The notes beneath the pieces are model-generated. The model did not search any database. It had not been told where the DNA came from and saw only the letters and a program-made list of their open reading frames with translations. A program made the position numbers and the translations under genes. Below, piece after piece: positions 16,362-24,852 of a DNA stretch of 43,903 nt (within the stretch, counting starts at the first letter, position 1; every line of letters starts with the position of its first letter). The stretch covers positions 1-43,903 of the forward strand of contig JBFHFS010000041.1 of the NCBI GenBank assembly GCA_041583495.1, written 5' to 3'. The DNA comes from JBFHFS01 sp041583495. Lineage in GTDB: Bacteria > Bacteroidota > Bacteroidia > Bacteroidales > Marinilabiliaceae.

Positions 16362-17849
16362 ATGAAAAACATTTCAATACTGATAGCCCTTGCCGGGTTA
16401 TTATTTATGGGAGCATGTAAAAAAGAAACGCCCCCGCCTAATATTATCGTCTTTTTGGCCGATGATCTGGGATACGGAGACCTGGGTTGTTACGGAAATC
16501 CAATCATTAAAACGCCCAATATCGATAAGTTGGCAGCCCAAGGGGTGCGATTGACCGATTGTCATTCGGGGGGAACCGTTTGTTCTCCCTCCCGGGCGGC
16601 TCTTTTAACGGGTAGAAACCCTTATCGTACCGGATTCTTCTATATTCACGGAAGGGATACTTATCTTAAGAAGGAGGAAGTTACCATCGCCGAAATCCTT
16701 CACGATAAAGGATATGAAACCAGTTTTTGGGGCAAATGGCATTTGTCTACCCTGGAGAAAGACCGGATGGACCATCCGGGTCCTTCAGAACAGGGGTTTG
16801 ATTACTGGATGGGAACAACCTTAAATGCTTTTGGTGGCCCGAAAAACTATAAGAAATTCATTCGAAATGGGGTTCCCGTAGGAGACGTCGACGGCTGGTA
16901 CTGCGATGTGATTGTGGATGATGCACGGGAATGGCTGAAAAGCAAACGAAACAAGGAAAAGCCGTTCTTCATGTATGTCTGTTCGCACGAACCGCATACC
17001 CCCATTGCGCCTCCCGATGAATACAGTGAAAAATATGACAACGAAGAGGTCGATGCCTTGGAAAAAAGCATCCAATATGGTGGGGTGGCCCGTCCCGAAA
17101 AAGATATTTCGGCCAATAAAAAGAAATATTATGGAACGGTTAATCAACTCGACGATGCCTTTGGGCGGCTGATGACAACACTTGAGGAACTTGGATTAAA
17201 AGACAATACCCTGGTGCTGTTCACCAGCGACAACGGGCCCGAGGCACCGGTGACGGTTGAGGAGTCGTTGGGGACCTGGGATGACCCAATACGGGACGAT
17301 TGTTTTGGAACCCCCGGGGTGTATCGGGGAATGAAACGATTCCCCTACGAAGGCGGACACAGGGTCCCCGGAATTGTTAGCTGGCCCGCAGTTATTCCAC
17401 AGGGAACTGAAAGTGCCGTGCTATTTAATGGAACCGATATATTACCCACCTTGTGCAACCTCGTTGGGGCAACGGTTCCGGCCAATAGGCACATTGATGG
17501 AGCGGATGCCTTTAACGCCTTCCTAAATAAAGAGGTAGAGCGCAAAACATCCGCTATCTGGTTCTATCCCAACCATGAGGATACCTACTTCAGGATGCCC
17601 CAGGTGTCGATGCGAAAAGGACCCTATACCCTGATTGGCTGGTTGCCAGCGAAACCCGATTCAATGAACCTGAATCAATGGATCGCCAGTTTCAATCCTG
17701 AGAAATTTGAATTATATGATTTAACCCTGGATCCTTCGCAGATGAACGATGTTTCTGAAGAAAAGCCCCAGGTGGTTGCCTCCATGCAGGAAGAGATGAT
17801 TGCCCTTTGGAAAGAAATGAGAGACGAAGGGTTAGCCGGAAAAAAATAA
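16362..17849 (+). CDS. Sulfatase lipoprotein (S1 family)
   Basis: The start at 16362 is chosen because this Met begins a lipoprotein signal with lipobox FMGAC (Cys19); an in-frame ATG at 16314 would put 16 polar residues before it. The mature sulfatase has LADD metal residues at 33-34, CSPSR with the formylglycine cysteine at Cys74, GKWHL near 127 and FTSDNGPE in the second half. It is of the broad arylsulfatase A-like type, distinct in sequence from its two upstream relatives. It is followed 10 bp later by the DPP IV-like peptidase, so the two are probably co-transcribed. Confidence 0.93.
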   Translation: MKNISILIALAGLLFMGACKKETPPPNIIVFLADDLGYGDLGCYGNPIIKTPNIDKLAAQGVRLTDCHSGGTVCSPSRAALLTGRNPYRTGFFYIHGRDTYLKKEEVTIAEILHDKGYETSFWGKWHLSTLEKDRMDHPGPSEQGFDYWMGTTLNAFGGPKNYKKFIRNGVPVGDVDGWYCDVIVDDAREWLKSKRNKEKPFFMYVCSHEPHTPIAPPDEYSEKYDNEEVDALEKSIQYGGVARPEKDISANKKKYYGTVNQLDDAFGRLMTTLEELGLKDNTLVLFTSDNGPEAPVTVEESLGTWDDPIRDDCFGTPGVYRGMKRFPYEGGHRVPGIVSWPAVIPQGTESAVLFNGTDILPTLCNLVGATVPANRHIDGADAFNAFLNKEVERKTSAIWFYPNHEDTYFRMPQVSMRKGPYTLIGWLPAKPDSMNLNQWIASFNPEKFELYDLTLDPSQMNDVSEEKPQVVASMQEEMIALWKEMRDEGLAGKK

Positions 17850-17859
17850 GCAGAATTAA

Positions 17860-20115
17860 ATGATGTTAGAGATGAAAAAGCTACTCGCTACTTTTGTTGT
17901 TGCGCTCTTGTTTAGCGCTTCATTTGTCAGTTTTTCCCAACAAACGACCTTGTCGGAATTAACCCTCGACCACCTTTATAAGGAGGGTGTCTTTCACCAA
18001 AAGGGAATTAATGAGGTTCGTTGGATGAAAGATAACAAAGGGTATTCTGCCCTCGAAGCCAATGCCGAAATAGGAGGGAAAGATATTGTAACCTACGATG
18101 CCAAAACCGGTAAACGGGAAGTCCTGGTGTCGGCCGGTATGTTGATCCCCCAGGGAGAGAAGAAACCCTTGTTGATAAGCAATTATGACTGGTCGGTGGA
18201 CAATAGCAAACTCTTGATTTTTACCAATACCCGCAAAGTGTGGCGTCGCCATACCCGTGGGGATTATTGGGTGTTGGATTTGACCAGCGGCAAGTTAGTT
18301 AAGATGGGACCTTCGCTGGAATCTACCTGGCTTATGTTTGCCAAGTTTTCGCCCGATGGCAAAAAGGTAGGATTTGTGTATAAGAACAATATCTATGTTC
18401 AGGACCTGGAAACCGGCGTGGTAGAACCTTTAACTACTGATGGAAGCGACCATATCATCAATGGAACCTTCGATTGGGCTTACGAAGAAGAGTTGAATTG
18501 CCGCGACGGGTTTAGGTGGAGCCCCGATAGCCGGGAAATCGCCTTTTGGCAAATGGATACCCAGGGAACGGGCACTTTTTACCTGATTAACAATCTGGAT
18601 TCCATTTATCCCAAGGTCATCCCGTTGCCCTACCCCAAAGTAGGAACCCCCAGTTCATCTGCTAAAATAGGAACCATTACCCTGAGTGATAAAAATATTA
18701 CCTGGATGAATATTCCCGGTGATTCCCGGAATCATTATCTGGCCCGCATGGAATGGGCCAACTCATCGGATGAGTTAATGATTCAGCAATTAAACCGCGA
18801 GCAAAATACCAATACCGTCTTTTTTGCCAGGGCAGATAACGGTTCCGCCAGGGTGGTTTATACCGAAAAAGTAGACACCTGGCTCGATGTATACGACAAT
18901 CTCACCTGGTTGGAGGGGGGGCAGGATTTTTCCTGGCTGAGCGATCATACCGGGTGGTTGCACCTTAACCGGGTTAAGGCCCAAAGCGGAGAGATCGTGC
19001 CCATTACTTCAGGTGAATACGAAGTTATTGACTTATTAAATATCGATCAGAAAAAAGGATGGGTCTATTACATTGCATCGCCCGAGAATGCAACTCAGCG
19101 CTATCTTTACCGTAGCCGCCTAAGTGGTAAAGGGGCCGCAGAATGTCTTTCTCCACGCGATCAGGTTGGACATCATACGTACAATATTTCACCCGACGGC
19201 AAATTTGCCATCCATACCTTTTCCAATCATAATACTCCTCCCATCTATGAGGTTGTGACCCTTCCCGATCATAAGGTGCTTAGGGTGCTGGAAGATAACA
19301 AGGAACTACAGACCAGATTAGCCGGGTATAATATCCCTGAGAAAGAGTTCTTTAAGATTTCGACCGATGAAGGATGGGAATTTGATGCCCTGATGATTAA
19401 GCCCACCGATTTCGACCCGACAAAGAAATATCCGGTTATGTTTTATATTTATGGAGAACCTGCCGGTTCTACCGTTCAGGATAACTGGGTGGGTAATTTA
19501 TGGGATCAGCTGTTGGCCCAGCAAGGCTATATTGTTATATCTATCGATAATCGTGGAACCAATACACCCCGTGGCCGTGATTTCAGAAAATCGGTTTACA
19601 AGAAAATCGGAATTCTGGCCCCTCAGGATCAGGCCGCTTGTGCCCGTAAGATTATGAAATGGGACTTTGTAGATCCCGATCGCATTGGTATCTGGGGATG
19701 GAGTGGAGGAGGCTCCAATACCCTGAATTGTATGTTTAGGTATCCCGAAATATACAAGACCGGTATTGCTATTGCCTTTATCAGCGACCAGCGTTTATAT
19801 GATAACATTTATCAGGAACGCTACATGAATCTGCCCAAAAATAATGAAGAGGGTTACCGCGATGGAAGCCCTATCACACACGCTAAGAACCTGGAAGGTA
19901 ACCTGCTCCTGATACATGGTTCGGGCGATGATAATTGCCATTATCAAAGTTGCCAAAGATTGGTAAATGAGCTGATTAAGCAAAACAAGTATTTTACCAT
20001 GATTGATTATCCTATGCGTTCGCATAGTATTAATGAGCGCGAAAATACAACGATGCATTTACGTATGACCATGCTCAATTTCATTAAAAAGAATCTGCCT
20101 GCCGGCGCCAAATAA
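17860..20115 (+). CDS. Dipeptidyl peptidase IV-like serine peptidase (S9B)
   Basis: A 751-residue S9 peptidase. ATGs at 17860, 17863 and 17872 are in frame; the last gives the cleanest signal peptide (MKKLLATFVV...SFSQ). The N-terminal half is a beta-propeller (DPPIV_N) with the DWAYEEE segment that holds the substrate N-terminus in DPP IV. The C-terminal alpha/beta-hydrolase domain has the nucleophile in WGWSGGG, the Asp in HGSGDDN and the His in MRSHSI. DPP IV enzymes release X-Pro or X-Ala dipeptides in the periplasm. Such genes are often housekeeping, but this one sits 10 bp after a sulfatase and 17 bp before an amino-acid oxidoreductase gene, inside the degradative run. Confidence 0.92.
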   Translation: MMLEMKKLLATFVVALLFSASFVSFSQQTTLSELTLDHLYKEGVFHQKGINEVRWMKDNKGYSALEANAEIGGKDIVTYDAKTGKREVLVSAGMLIPQGEKKPLLISNYDWSVDNSKLLIFTNTRKVWRRHTRGDYWVLDLTSGKLVKMGPSLESTWLMFAKFSPDGKKVGFVYKNNIYVQDLETGVVEPLTTDGSDHIINGTFDWAYEEELNCRDGFRWSPDSREIAFWQMDTQGTGTFYLINNLDSIYPKVIPLPYPKVGTPSSSAKIGTITLSDKNITWMNIPGDSRNHYLARMEWANSSDELMIQQLNREQNTNTVFFARADNGSARVVYTEKVDTWLDVYDNLTWLEGGQDFSWLSDHTGWLHLNRVKAQSGEIVPITSGEYEVIDLLNIDQKKGWVYYIASPENATQRYLYRSRLSGKGAAECLSPRDQVGHHTYNISPDGKFAIHTFSNHNTPPIYEVVTLPDHKVLRVLEDNKELQTRLAGYNIPEKEFFKISTDEGWEFDALMIKPTDFDPTKKYPVMFYIYGEPAGSTVQDNWVGNLWDQLLAQQGYIVISIDNRGTNTPRGRDFRKSVYKKIGILAPQDQAACARKIMKWDFVDPDRIGIWGWSGGGSNTLNCMFRYPEIYKTGIAIAFISDQRLYDNIYQERYMNLPKNNEEGYRDGSPITHAKNLEGNLLLIHGSGDDNCHYQSCQRLVNELIKQNKYFTMIDYPMRSHSINERENTTMHLRMTMLNFIKKNLPAGAK

Positions 20116-20132
20116 AACAGATAAAAAGTTAA

Positions 20133-21128
20133 ATGATGAGGAAGCCCATTCGAATTATAAAAGCTGGTGAAATAAAGCAACACTATTCCATGAAAGAGGC
20201 CATTGAGGCCATGGGACGGGCTTTTTCATCTTTATCTGCCGGCGAAAGTTATGTTCCCCTGCGTTTTGTATCTAAACTGCCCACCAATAAGCTGTTGATG
20301 CTGTTTAAACCCGCTTTTGTGGAGAAGCAACAACGTGTTACGGTAAAATTCCTGACGCAGCGCGAGGACTGTTTTGTTCCCGGTATTCCCAGGATTCAGG
20401 GAATCGTGTTGGTCATTGATTCGGTCAGTGGCGAAATTTTGTCCATGATGGATGGCGAGTACTTAACCGCCTTGCGGACCGGTGCCGCCAGTGGTTTGGC
20501 AACCCGTTGTTTCGCACGTGAAGAGTCTGAGGTTTTGGCCCTGTTTGGTTGTGGCGCTCAAGGCCGCACCCAGGTAGAGGCAGTGGTCTGCGAGCGGGAT
20601 ATTAAAAAGGTCCTGGTCTTTGACCAATTCAAGGAAGCTGCCGACCGGCTTATTGAGGATATGCAGAAAACCCTTCAAATAGAAATGGTTTATGCAGAGG
20701 ATCACTCTGTATTAAAAGAGGCCGATATCATTTGTACGGCCACCAATTCAACGGCCCCCCTTTTCCAGATGGAGGAGCTTAAAAAAGGGGTTCACATCAA
20801 TGCCATTGGTTCTTTTCAGCCCTCCATGCAGGAACTGGATCCCCGCTTAATGCGCGATGCACGTGTATTTGTGGATCATGCCGAATCGTGCCTTCAGGAA
20901 AGTGGCGATTTTATTAAGCCAATGGCCGATGGAATTATCCCTCCAAATCCCAAGGTGAAGGAAATTGGCCATTTTTGTCTGAATCAAATCCCGGGCCGGG
21001 AGTCGGATGATGAAATAACCGTTTTTAAGACTGTAGGGGTGGCTATACAGGATTTTGCAGTGGCCACGGATATTTACAATGCCTCGTTGACCAAGTCTTT
21101 TGGAGAGGAGATTAACCTTTTTGATTAA
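20133..21128 (+). CDS. Ornithine cyclodeaminase / mu-crystallin family NAD(P)-dependent enzyme
   Basis: A 331-residue cytoplasmic protein with no signal peptide. The Rossmann region has LFGCGAQG (Gly139, Gly141, Gly144), preceded by the family motif MDGEYLTALRTGAASGLATR region (106-125). Lys72 in VKFLT matches the substrate lysine of the family. Members include ornithine cyclodeaminase, alanine dehydrogenase and delta1-pyrroline-2-carboxylate or imine reductases used in D-proline and trans-3-hydroxyproline breakdown; the sequence alone does not choose. Its last base is the first base of the following start codon (TAATG), so translation is probably coupled to the serine dehydratase. The setting after a DPP IV-like gene suggests it handles an amino acid freed from peptides (inference). 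Confidence 0.88.
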   Translation: MMRKPIRIIKAGEIKQHYSMKEAIEAMGRAFSSLSAGESYVPLRFVSKLPTNKLLMLFKPAFVEKQQRVTVKFLTQREDCFVPGIPRIQGIVLVIDSVSGEILSMMDGEYLTALRTGAASGLATRCFAREESEVLALFGCGAQGRTQVEAVVCERDIKKVLVFDQFKEAADRLIEDMQKTLQIEMVYAEDHSVLKEADIICTATNSTAPLFQMEELKKGVHINAIGSFQPSMQELDPRLMRDARVFVDHAESCLQESGDFIKPMADGIIPPNPKVKEIGHFCLNQIPGRESDDEITVFKTVGVAIQDFAVATDIYNASLTKSFGEEINLFD

Positions 21129-22693
21129 TGAAAAAGCTACCCAGCCTGTTTAATGATGTGATTGGTCCCGTTATGCGGGGGCCTTCCAGCTCGCATACCG
21201 CTGCATCGTGGCGAATTGCACGAACCAGTCTCGATTTTTTGGGTGAGGCCTTGAAGAAGGCACTCATAGAGTTCGACCTTGGGGGTGCCTGGGCTACGAA
21301 CTATCGGGAACAGGGCACCACCATGGGTATCGATGGCGGGCTTTTAGGTCTGGAGATGACCGACGAACGCATGAAAGAAACGGAGCCCTACGCTCTTTCA
21401 AAAGGGGTTTCCATCGAATACCTGGTGAGTTCCTTTCCCACGAACCACGCCAATACCGTCAGGCTTACCCTCTGGGGAGTCTCCAATAAGAAGGTGCAAA
21501 TAGTGGCGGCTTCGCTGGGTGGTGGCTCTTTTGAAATTCAATCGGTGAACGGGTTTGAAGTCTCCTTTAACGGGGATGGGTATGAGATGTTTTTCTTTAC
21601 AACCGGAAAACCGGATCTCCCGGGAGAGCTAAAGGAGCGTTTTTCCGATAAGGTTACCTTCCTGGTTCAGCAAAAAGGGGATGTAACCATGTATGAGTGC
21701 AAATCGTCGGAGCCCTTTTCCTCTGATTTTTTGGCTAAAATTCAAGATCATCCCATGGTGGATGAAGTGTTGCTCATTCAACCCGTGATGCCGGTAATCT
21801 TTGGGCGGCAGTCGCCAATGCCTTTTACTTCGATAGAATCGTTGCTGGCCTATGCCGAAGAAACCAATTCCGACCTGGGTGATTTGGGGCTCATCTATGA
21901 GAAATGCCTGAGCGGAATTTCTAATCAGGAACTAACCCGGAAGATGGCGGGCATCGTTGAGATTATCCATAAGAGTGTGGATACCGGGTTGGGTGGAACG
22001 CAATACGACGATCGGATACTACAGCAACAGTCGCATTTAATTGGGAAAGCCCAAAAGAAGGGTAAGGTTGGCGACTCCGTTGTAAGTGATATAATTGCCA
22101 ATGTAACGGCTCTGATGGAATCTAAAAGTGGGATGGAAGTCATTGTGGCGGCTCCCACTGCCGGCTCCTGCGGCACTCTTGGTGGTTCGCTGCGGGCCCT
22201 GGCCGATAACAGAGCTTCGGGCAAGGACGAAATGGTTAAAGCCTACTTCGCCGCCGGGCTGGTAGGGGCTTATTTTGCACAGGGGCCCGGATTCTCAGCA
22301 GAGGAACACGGGTGTCAGGTAGAATGTGGTGCTGCCTCGGGAATGGCTGCTGCTGCCATGGCTCAGTTAATGGGCGGGTCGGCCCGAGAGTCTTTAGCGG
22401 CTGCCTCAATGGCTATTCAAAATATGATCGGATTGGTATGCGACCCGGTGGCCGATCGGGTGGAAGTGCCTTGTTTGGGGAAAAATATCAGCGCCGCCGT
22501 GAATGCTTATTCTTCGGCGATCATGGCCATTGCTGGTTTCCAGGAGGTGATTCCCCTGGATCAGGTTATCCAGACCGTTTCACGCGTTAGTAAATCCATG
22601 CCCACTTGTGTTAAATGTACCGGGAAAGGTGGCTTGGCCATCACCCCGGCCGCCCTGCAATTGAAAAAGAAATTAATGGGCGTTAAAGATTGA
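21128..22693 (+). CDS. sdaA: L-serine ammonia-lyase, iron-sulfur type, single chain
   Basis: A 521-residue cytoplasmic enzyme converting L-serine to pyruvate and ammonia. The beta (ASB-type) domain is N-terminal and begins with VIGPVMRGPSSSHTA; the alpha domain is C-terminal with APTAGSCGTLGG. Conserved cysteines in GCQVECG, VCDPVADRVEVPCLG and the TCVKCTGKGG tail are candidates for binding the [4Fe-4S] cluster. Both domains sit in one chain, as in many Bacteroidota. It overlaps the preceding oxidoreductase gene by one base. An iron-sulfur serine dehydratase inside a PUL is uncommon and may reflect serine released from an O-glycosylated protein backbone; equally it could be a neighbour without functional linkage. 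Confidence 0.92.
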   Translation: MKKLPSLFNDVIGPVMRGPSSSHTAASWRIARTSLDFLGEALKKALIEFDLGGAWATNYREQGTTMGIDGGLLGLEMTDERMKETEPYALSKGVSIEYLVSSFPTNHANTVRLTLWGVSNKKVQIVAASLGGGSFEIQSVNGFEVSFNGDGYEMFFFTTGKPDLPGELKERFSDKVTFLVQQKGDVTMYECKSSEPFSSDFLAKIQDHPMVDEVLLIQPVMPVIFGRQSPMPFTSIESLLAYAEETNSDLGDLGLIYEKCLSGISNQELTRKMAGIVEIIHKSVDTGLGGTQYDDRILQQQSHLIGKAQKKGKVGDSVVSDIIANVTALMESKSGMEVIVAAPTAGSCGTLGGSLRALADNRASGKDEMVKAYFAAGLVGAYFAQGPGFSAEEHGCQVECGAASGMAAAAMAQLMGGSARESLAAASMAIQNMIGLVCDPVADRVEVPCLGKNISAAVNAYSSAIMAIAGFQEVIPLDQVIQTVSRVSKSMPTCVKCTGKGGLAITPAALQLKKKLMGVKD

Positions 22694-22721
22694 AGGATCC
22701 CAAATTGTTAATTCGACGCAA

Positions 22722-22752
22722 CCACTAATCCCGGACTAAGGAATATTAGTGG
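22722..22752 (+). terminator. Hairpin after the serine dehydratase gene
   Basis: A perfect 8-bp stem, CCACTAAT (22722-22729) and ATTAGTGG (22745-22752), is followed about 14 bp later by a T-rich run (22765-22771). The spacing is poor for a classic terminator, so it may only weaken read-through into GH97. Confidence 0.35.
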
Positions 22753-22784
22753 GTTGGGTTAAATATTTTTTAGAATTAAACTAA

Positions 22785-24746
22785 ATGCAAAAAATAGCAC
22801 TTGTAACATTTGCCCTGTTTTTGAGCCTCATGCCGGCGATAGCCCAAACGTTTGATGTTAAATCTCCTTCGGCCAATCTGGAGGTAAAGGTTGTGGTCGA
22901 AGAGGAGGTTTCTTTCACTGTATCTTTTCAGGGAACCGGGTTAATTTCAAAATCCCCTATTGGGATGTCGCTCGATAATGGCATCTCCTTTGGGGCCCAT
23001 GCGGTTGTTCGGAAAAAAAACACACGGAGGATCTCGGAGGTGATTAAACCTGTTGTGCCCAGAAAATTTAAAACCATCAACGATGAGTACAATGAGTTGC
23101 AACTCGATTTTAAAGGGGGTTATTCCCTGCTTGTGAGAGCTTACGACGAAGGGGTGGCCTATCGTTGGGTGTCGGGACAAAAAGGCAGCTACAAGGTTGT
23201 AAGTGAGATGGTTAACTTTAATTTTACAGCCGACCATTCCATTTGGTTTCCCGAAGAGCAGCAGGTTTATTCTCATCAGGAAAGGCAATACCTTCACCTG
23301 AAGTTGTCGGATGTTACCCCGGAAAGGTTTTGCTCAACAGGCACTTTGGTGGCATTGGAGAATGGCATGAAAGTGTATCTTTCTGAATCGGACCTGGTCG
23401 ATTATCCCGGTATGTTTCTTCGGGGATCGGAGGCAACGCCATTTGGACTAACCGGGAAATTCGCGGGTTACCCTCTTGAGGTTTTGCCCAGGGGCGACCG
23501 CGATGCCAAAGTTATAAAACATGCCGATTTTTTGGCCAAAACGGAAGGACCCCGAAATTTTCCCTGGCGCGTAATGTTGCTGGCGGCCAACGACGGGGAT
23601 CTGATTTTGTCGGAACTCATTTATAAGCTGGCCACCCCTCTGCAACTGGACGATACAAGCTGGATTAAGCCGGGAAAAGTCGCCTGGGACTGGTGGAATG
23701 CCAACAATATCTATGGGGTGGACTTTGTAGCCGGCATAAATACCCAAACCTATAAGTATTACATCGATTTTGCTTCCAAAAATGGAGTGGATTACATCAA
23801 CCTGGATGAAGGTTGGTATCATCCAGGAGATGTACTAAATGTCGTGGATGCCATCGATATTCAGGAACTGGTGGATTATGGGACGGAACGAAAGGTGGGA
23901 TTGATCCTGTGGGTCACCTGGAAGGAACTGGATGAGAACCTGGATGCTATCCTCGAACAATTTGAACGTTGGGGCATCAAAGGAATAAAGGTCGATTTTA
24001 TGCAGCGCGACGACCAATGGATGGTTAATTTTTACCACCGGGTGGCCCCAAAGGCAGCGGCGAAGCATTTGCTGGTTAGTTATCACGGCGCCTATAAGCC
24101 AACAGGAATCCGCAGAGCCTACCCCAATGTGATTACCCGCGAAGGGTTGCTGGGAATGGAGCAAAGCAAGTGGGGAAAGCTGGCCAATCCAGATAACAAT
24201 TTGCTGTTGCCATTTATCCGAATGGTGGCCGGCCCCATGGATTATACGCCAGGGGCCATGAGAAATGCCGCCAGGCATACTTTTCACCCCATCGGCAAGG
24301 AAGCCATGAGTCAGGGTACGCGTTGTCACCAGTTAGCCATGTATGTGGTTTTTGAGAGTCCTCTGCAGATGCTGGCCGATAATCCTTCTAACTACTATCG
24401 GGAACCCGAGAGTATGATTTTTCTGTCGGAGGTCCCTACCATATGGGACGATACCAAAGTGCTGAGCGCCAAAGTGGGGGAAAATATCGCTATTGCCCGC
24501 CAATCGGACGATAAATGGTTTGTGGGTGCCATGACCAACTGGAAAGGGAGAGATATGGAGTTGAACTTTGATTTTCTTCCCGAGGGCCACTATAAGATCC
24601 GGATCTGGCAGGATGGCAAAAATGCCCATCGCCATGCCGCCGACTATAAACTGGTGGAGAGTTCGGTTAAAAAAGGAGATGTGCTGAAGATTCATCTCTC
24701 TTCCGGCGGTGGATGGGCCGCCATTATTACGCCTGTTGCTGATTGA
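22785..24746 (+). CDS. Glycoside hydrolase family 97 (retaining alpha-galactosidase-type)
   Basis: A 653-residue secreted enzyme; signal peptide MQKIALVTFA...AIAQ (residue 21). The N-terminal beta-supersandwich (to about 280) is followed by the catalytic barrel, which starts at KVAWDWWNANN. Asp404 in GIKVDFMQRDDQ sits where the retaining GH97 alpha-galactosidases have their nucleophile; Glu453 in TREGLLGMEQ fits the acid/base. The inverting SusB-type glucosidases use glutamates instead, so the galactosidase branch is favoured. With the GH27 fusion this gives two predicted alpha-galactosidases in one locus. It is separated from serine dehydratase by 91 bp and from GH78 by 106 bp. Confidence 0.92.
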   Translation: MQKIALVTFALFLSLMPAIAQTFDVKSPSANLEVKVVVEEEVSFTVSFQGTGLISKSPIGMSLDNGISFGAHAVVRKKNTRRISEVIKPVVPRKFKTINDEYNELQLDFKGGYSLLVRAYDEGVAYRWVSGQKGSYKVVSEMVNFNFTADHSIWFPEEQQVYSHQERQYLHLKLSDVTPERFCSTGTLVALENGMKVYLSESDLVDYPGMFLRGSEATPFGLTGKFAGYPLEVLPRGDRDAKVIKHADFLAKTEGPRNFPWRVMLLAANDGDLILSELIYKLATPLQLDDTSWIKPGKVAWDWWNANNIYGVDFVAGINTQTYKYYIDFASKNGVDYINLDEGWYHPGDVLNVVDAIDIQELVDYGTERKVGLILWVTWKELDENLDAILEQFERWGIKGIKVDFMQRDDQWMVNFYHRVAPKAAAKHLLVSYHGAYKPTGIRRAYPNVITREGLLGMEQSKWGKLANPDNNLLLPFIRMVAGPMDYTPGAMRNAARHTFHPIGKEAMSQGTRCHQLAMYVVFESPLQMLADNPSNYYREPESMIFLSEVPTIWDDTKVLSAKVGENIAIARQSDDKWFVGAMTNWKGRDMELNFDFLPEGHYKIRIWQDGKNAHRHAADYKLVESSVKKGDVLKIHLSSGGGWAAIITPVAD

Positions 24747-24852
24747 ACAGTGCCAGAATACCCTGGTTGGGTGAATCGGGATTTTAGTTTGTTTTTGGAT
24801 CTATAATAATATTGATCGCAGTAGGGTTCATTTTTTTTCGAAATTAGCTTAA

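Noticed and set aside
21128..22693. Serine dehydratase split into separate alpha and beta genes
   Set aside because: One continuous frame contains both domains, a normal single-chain form.
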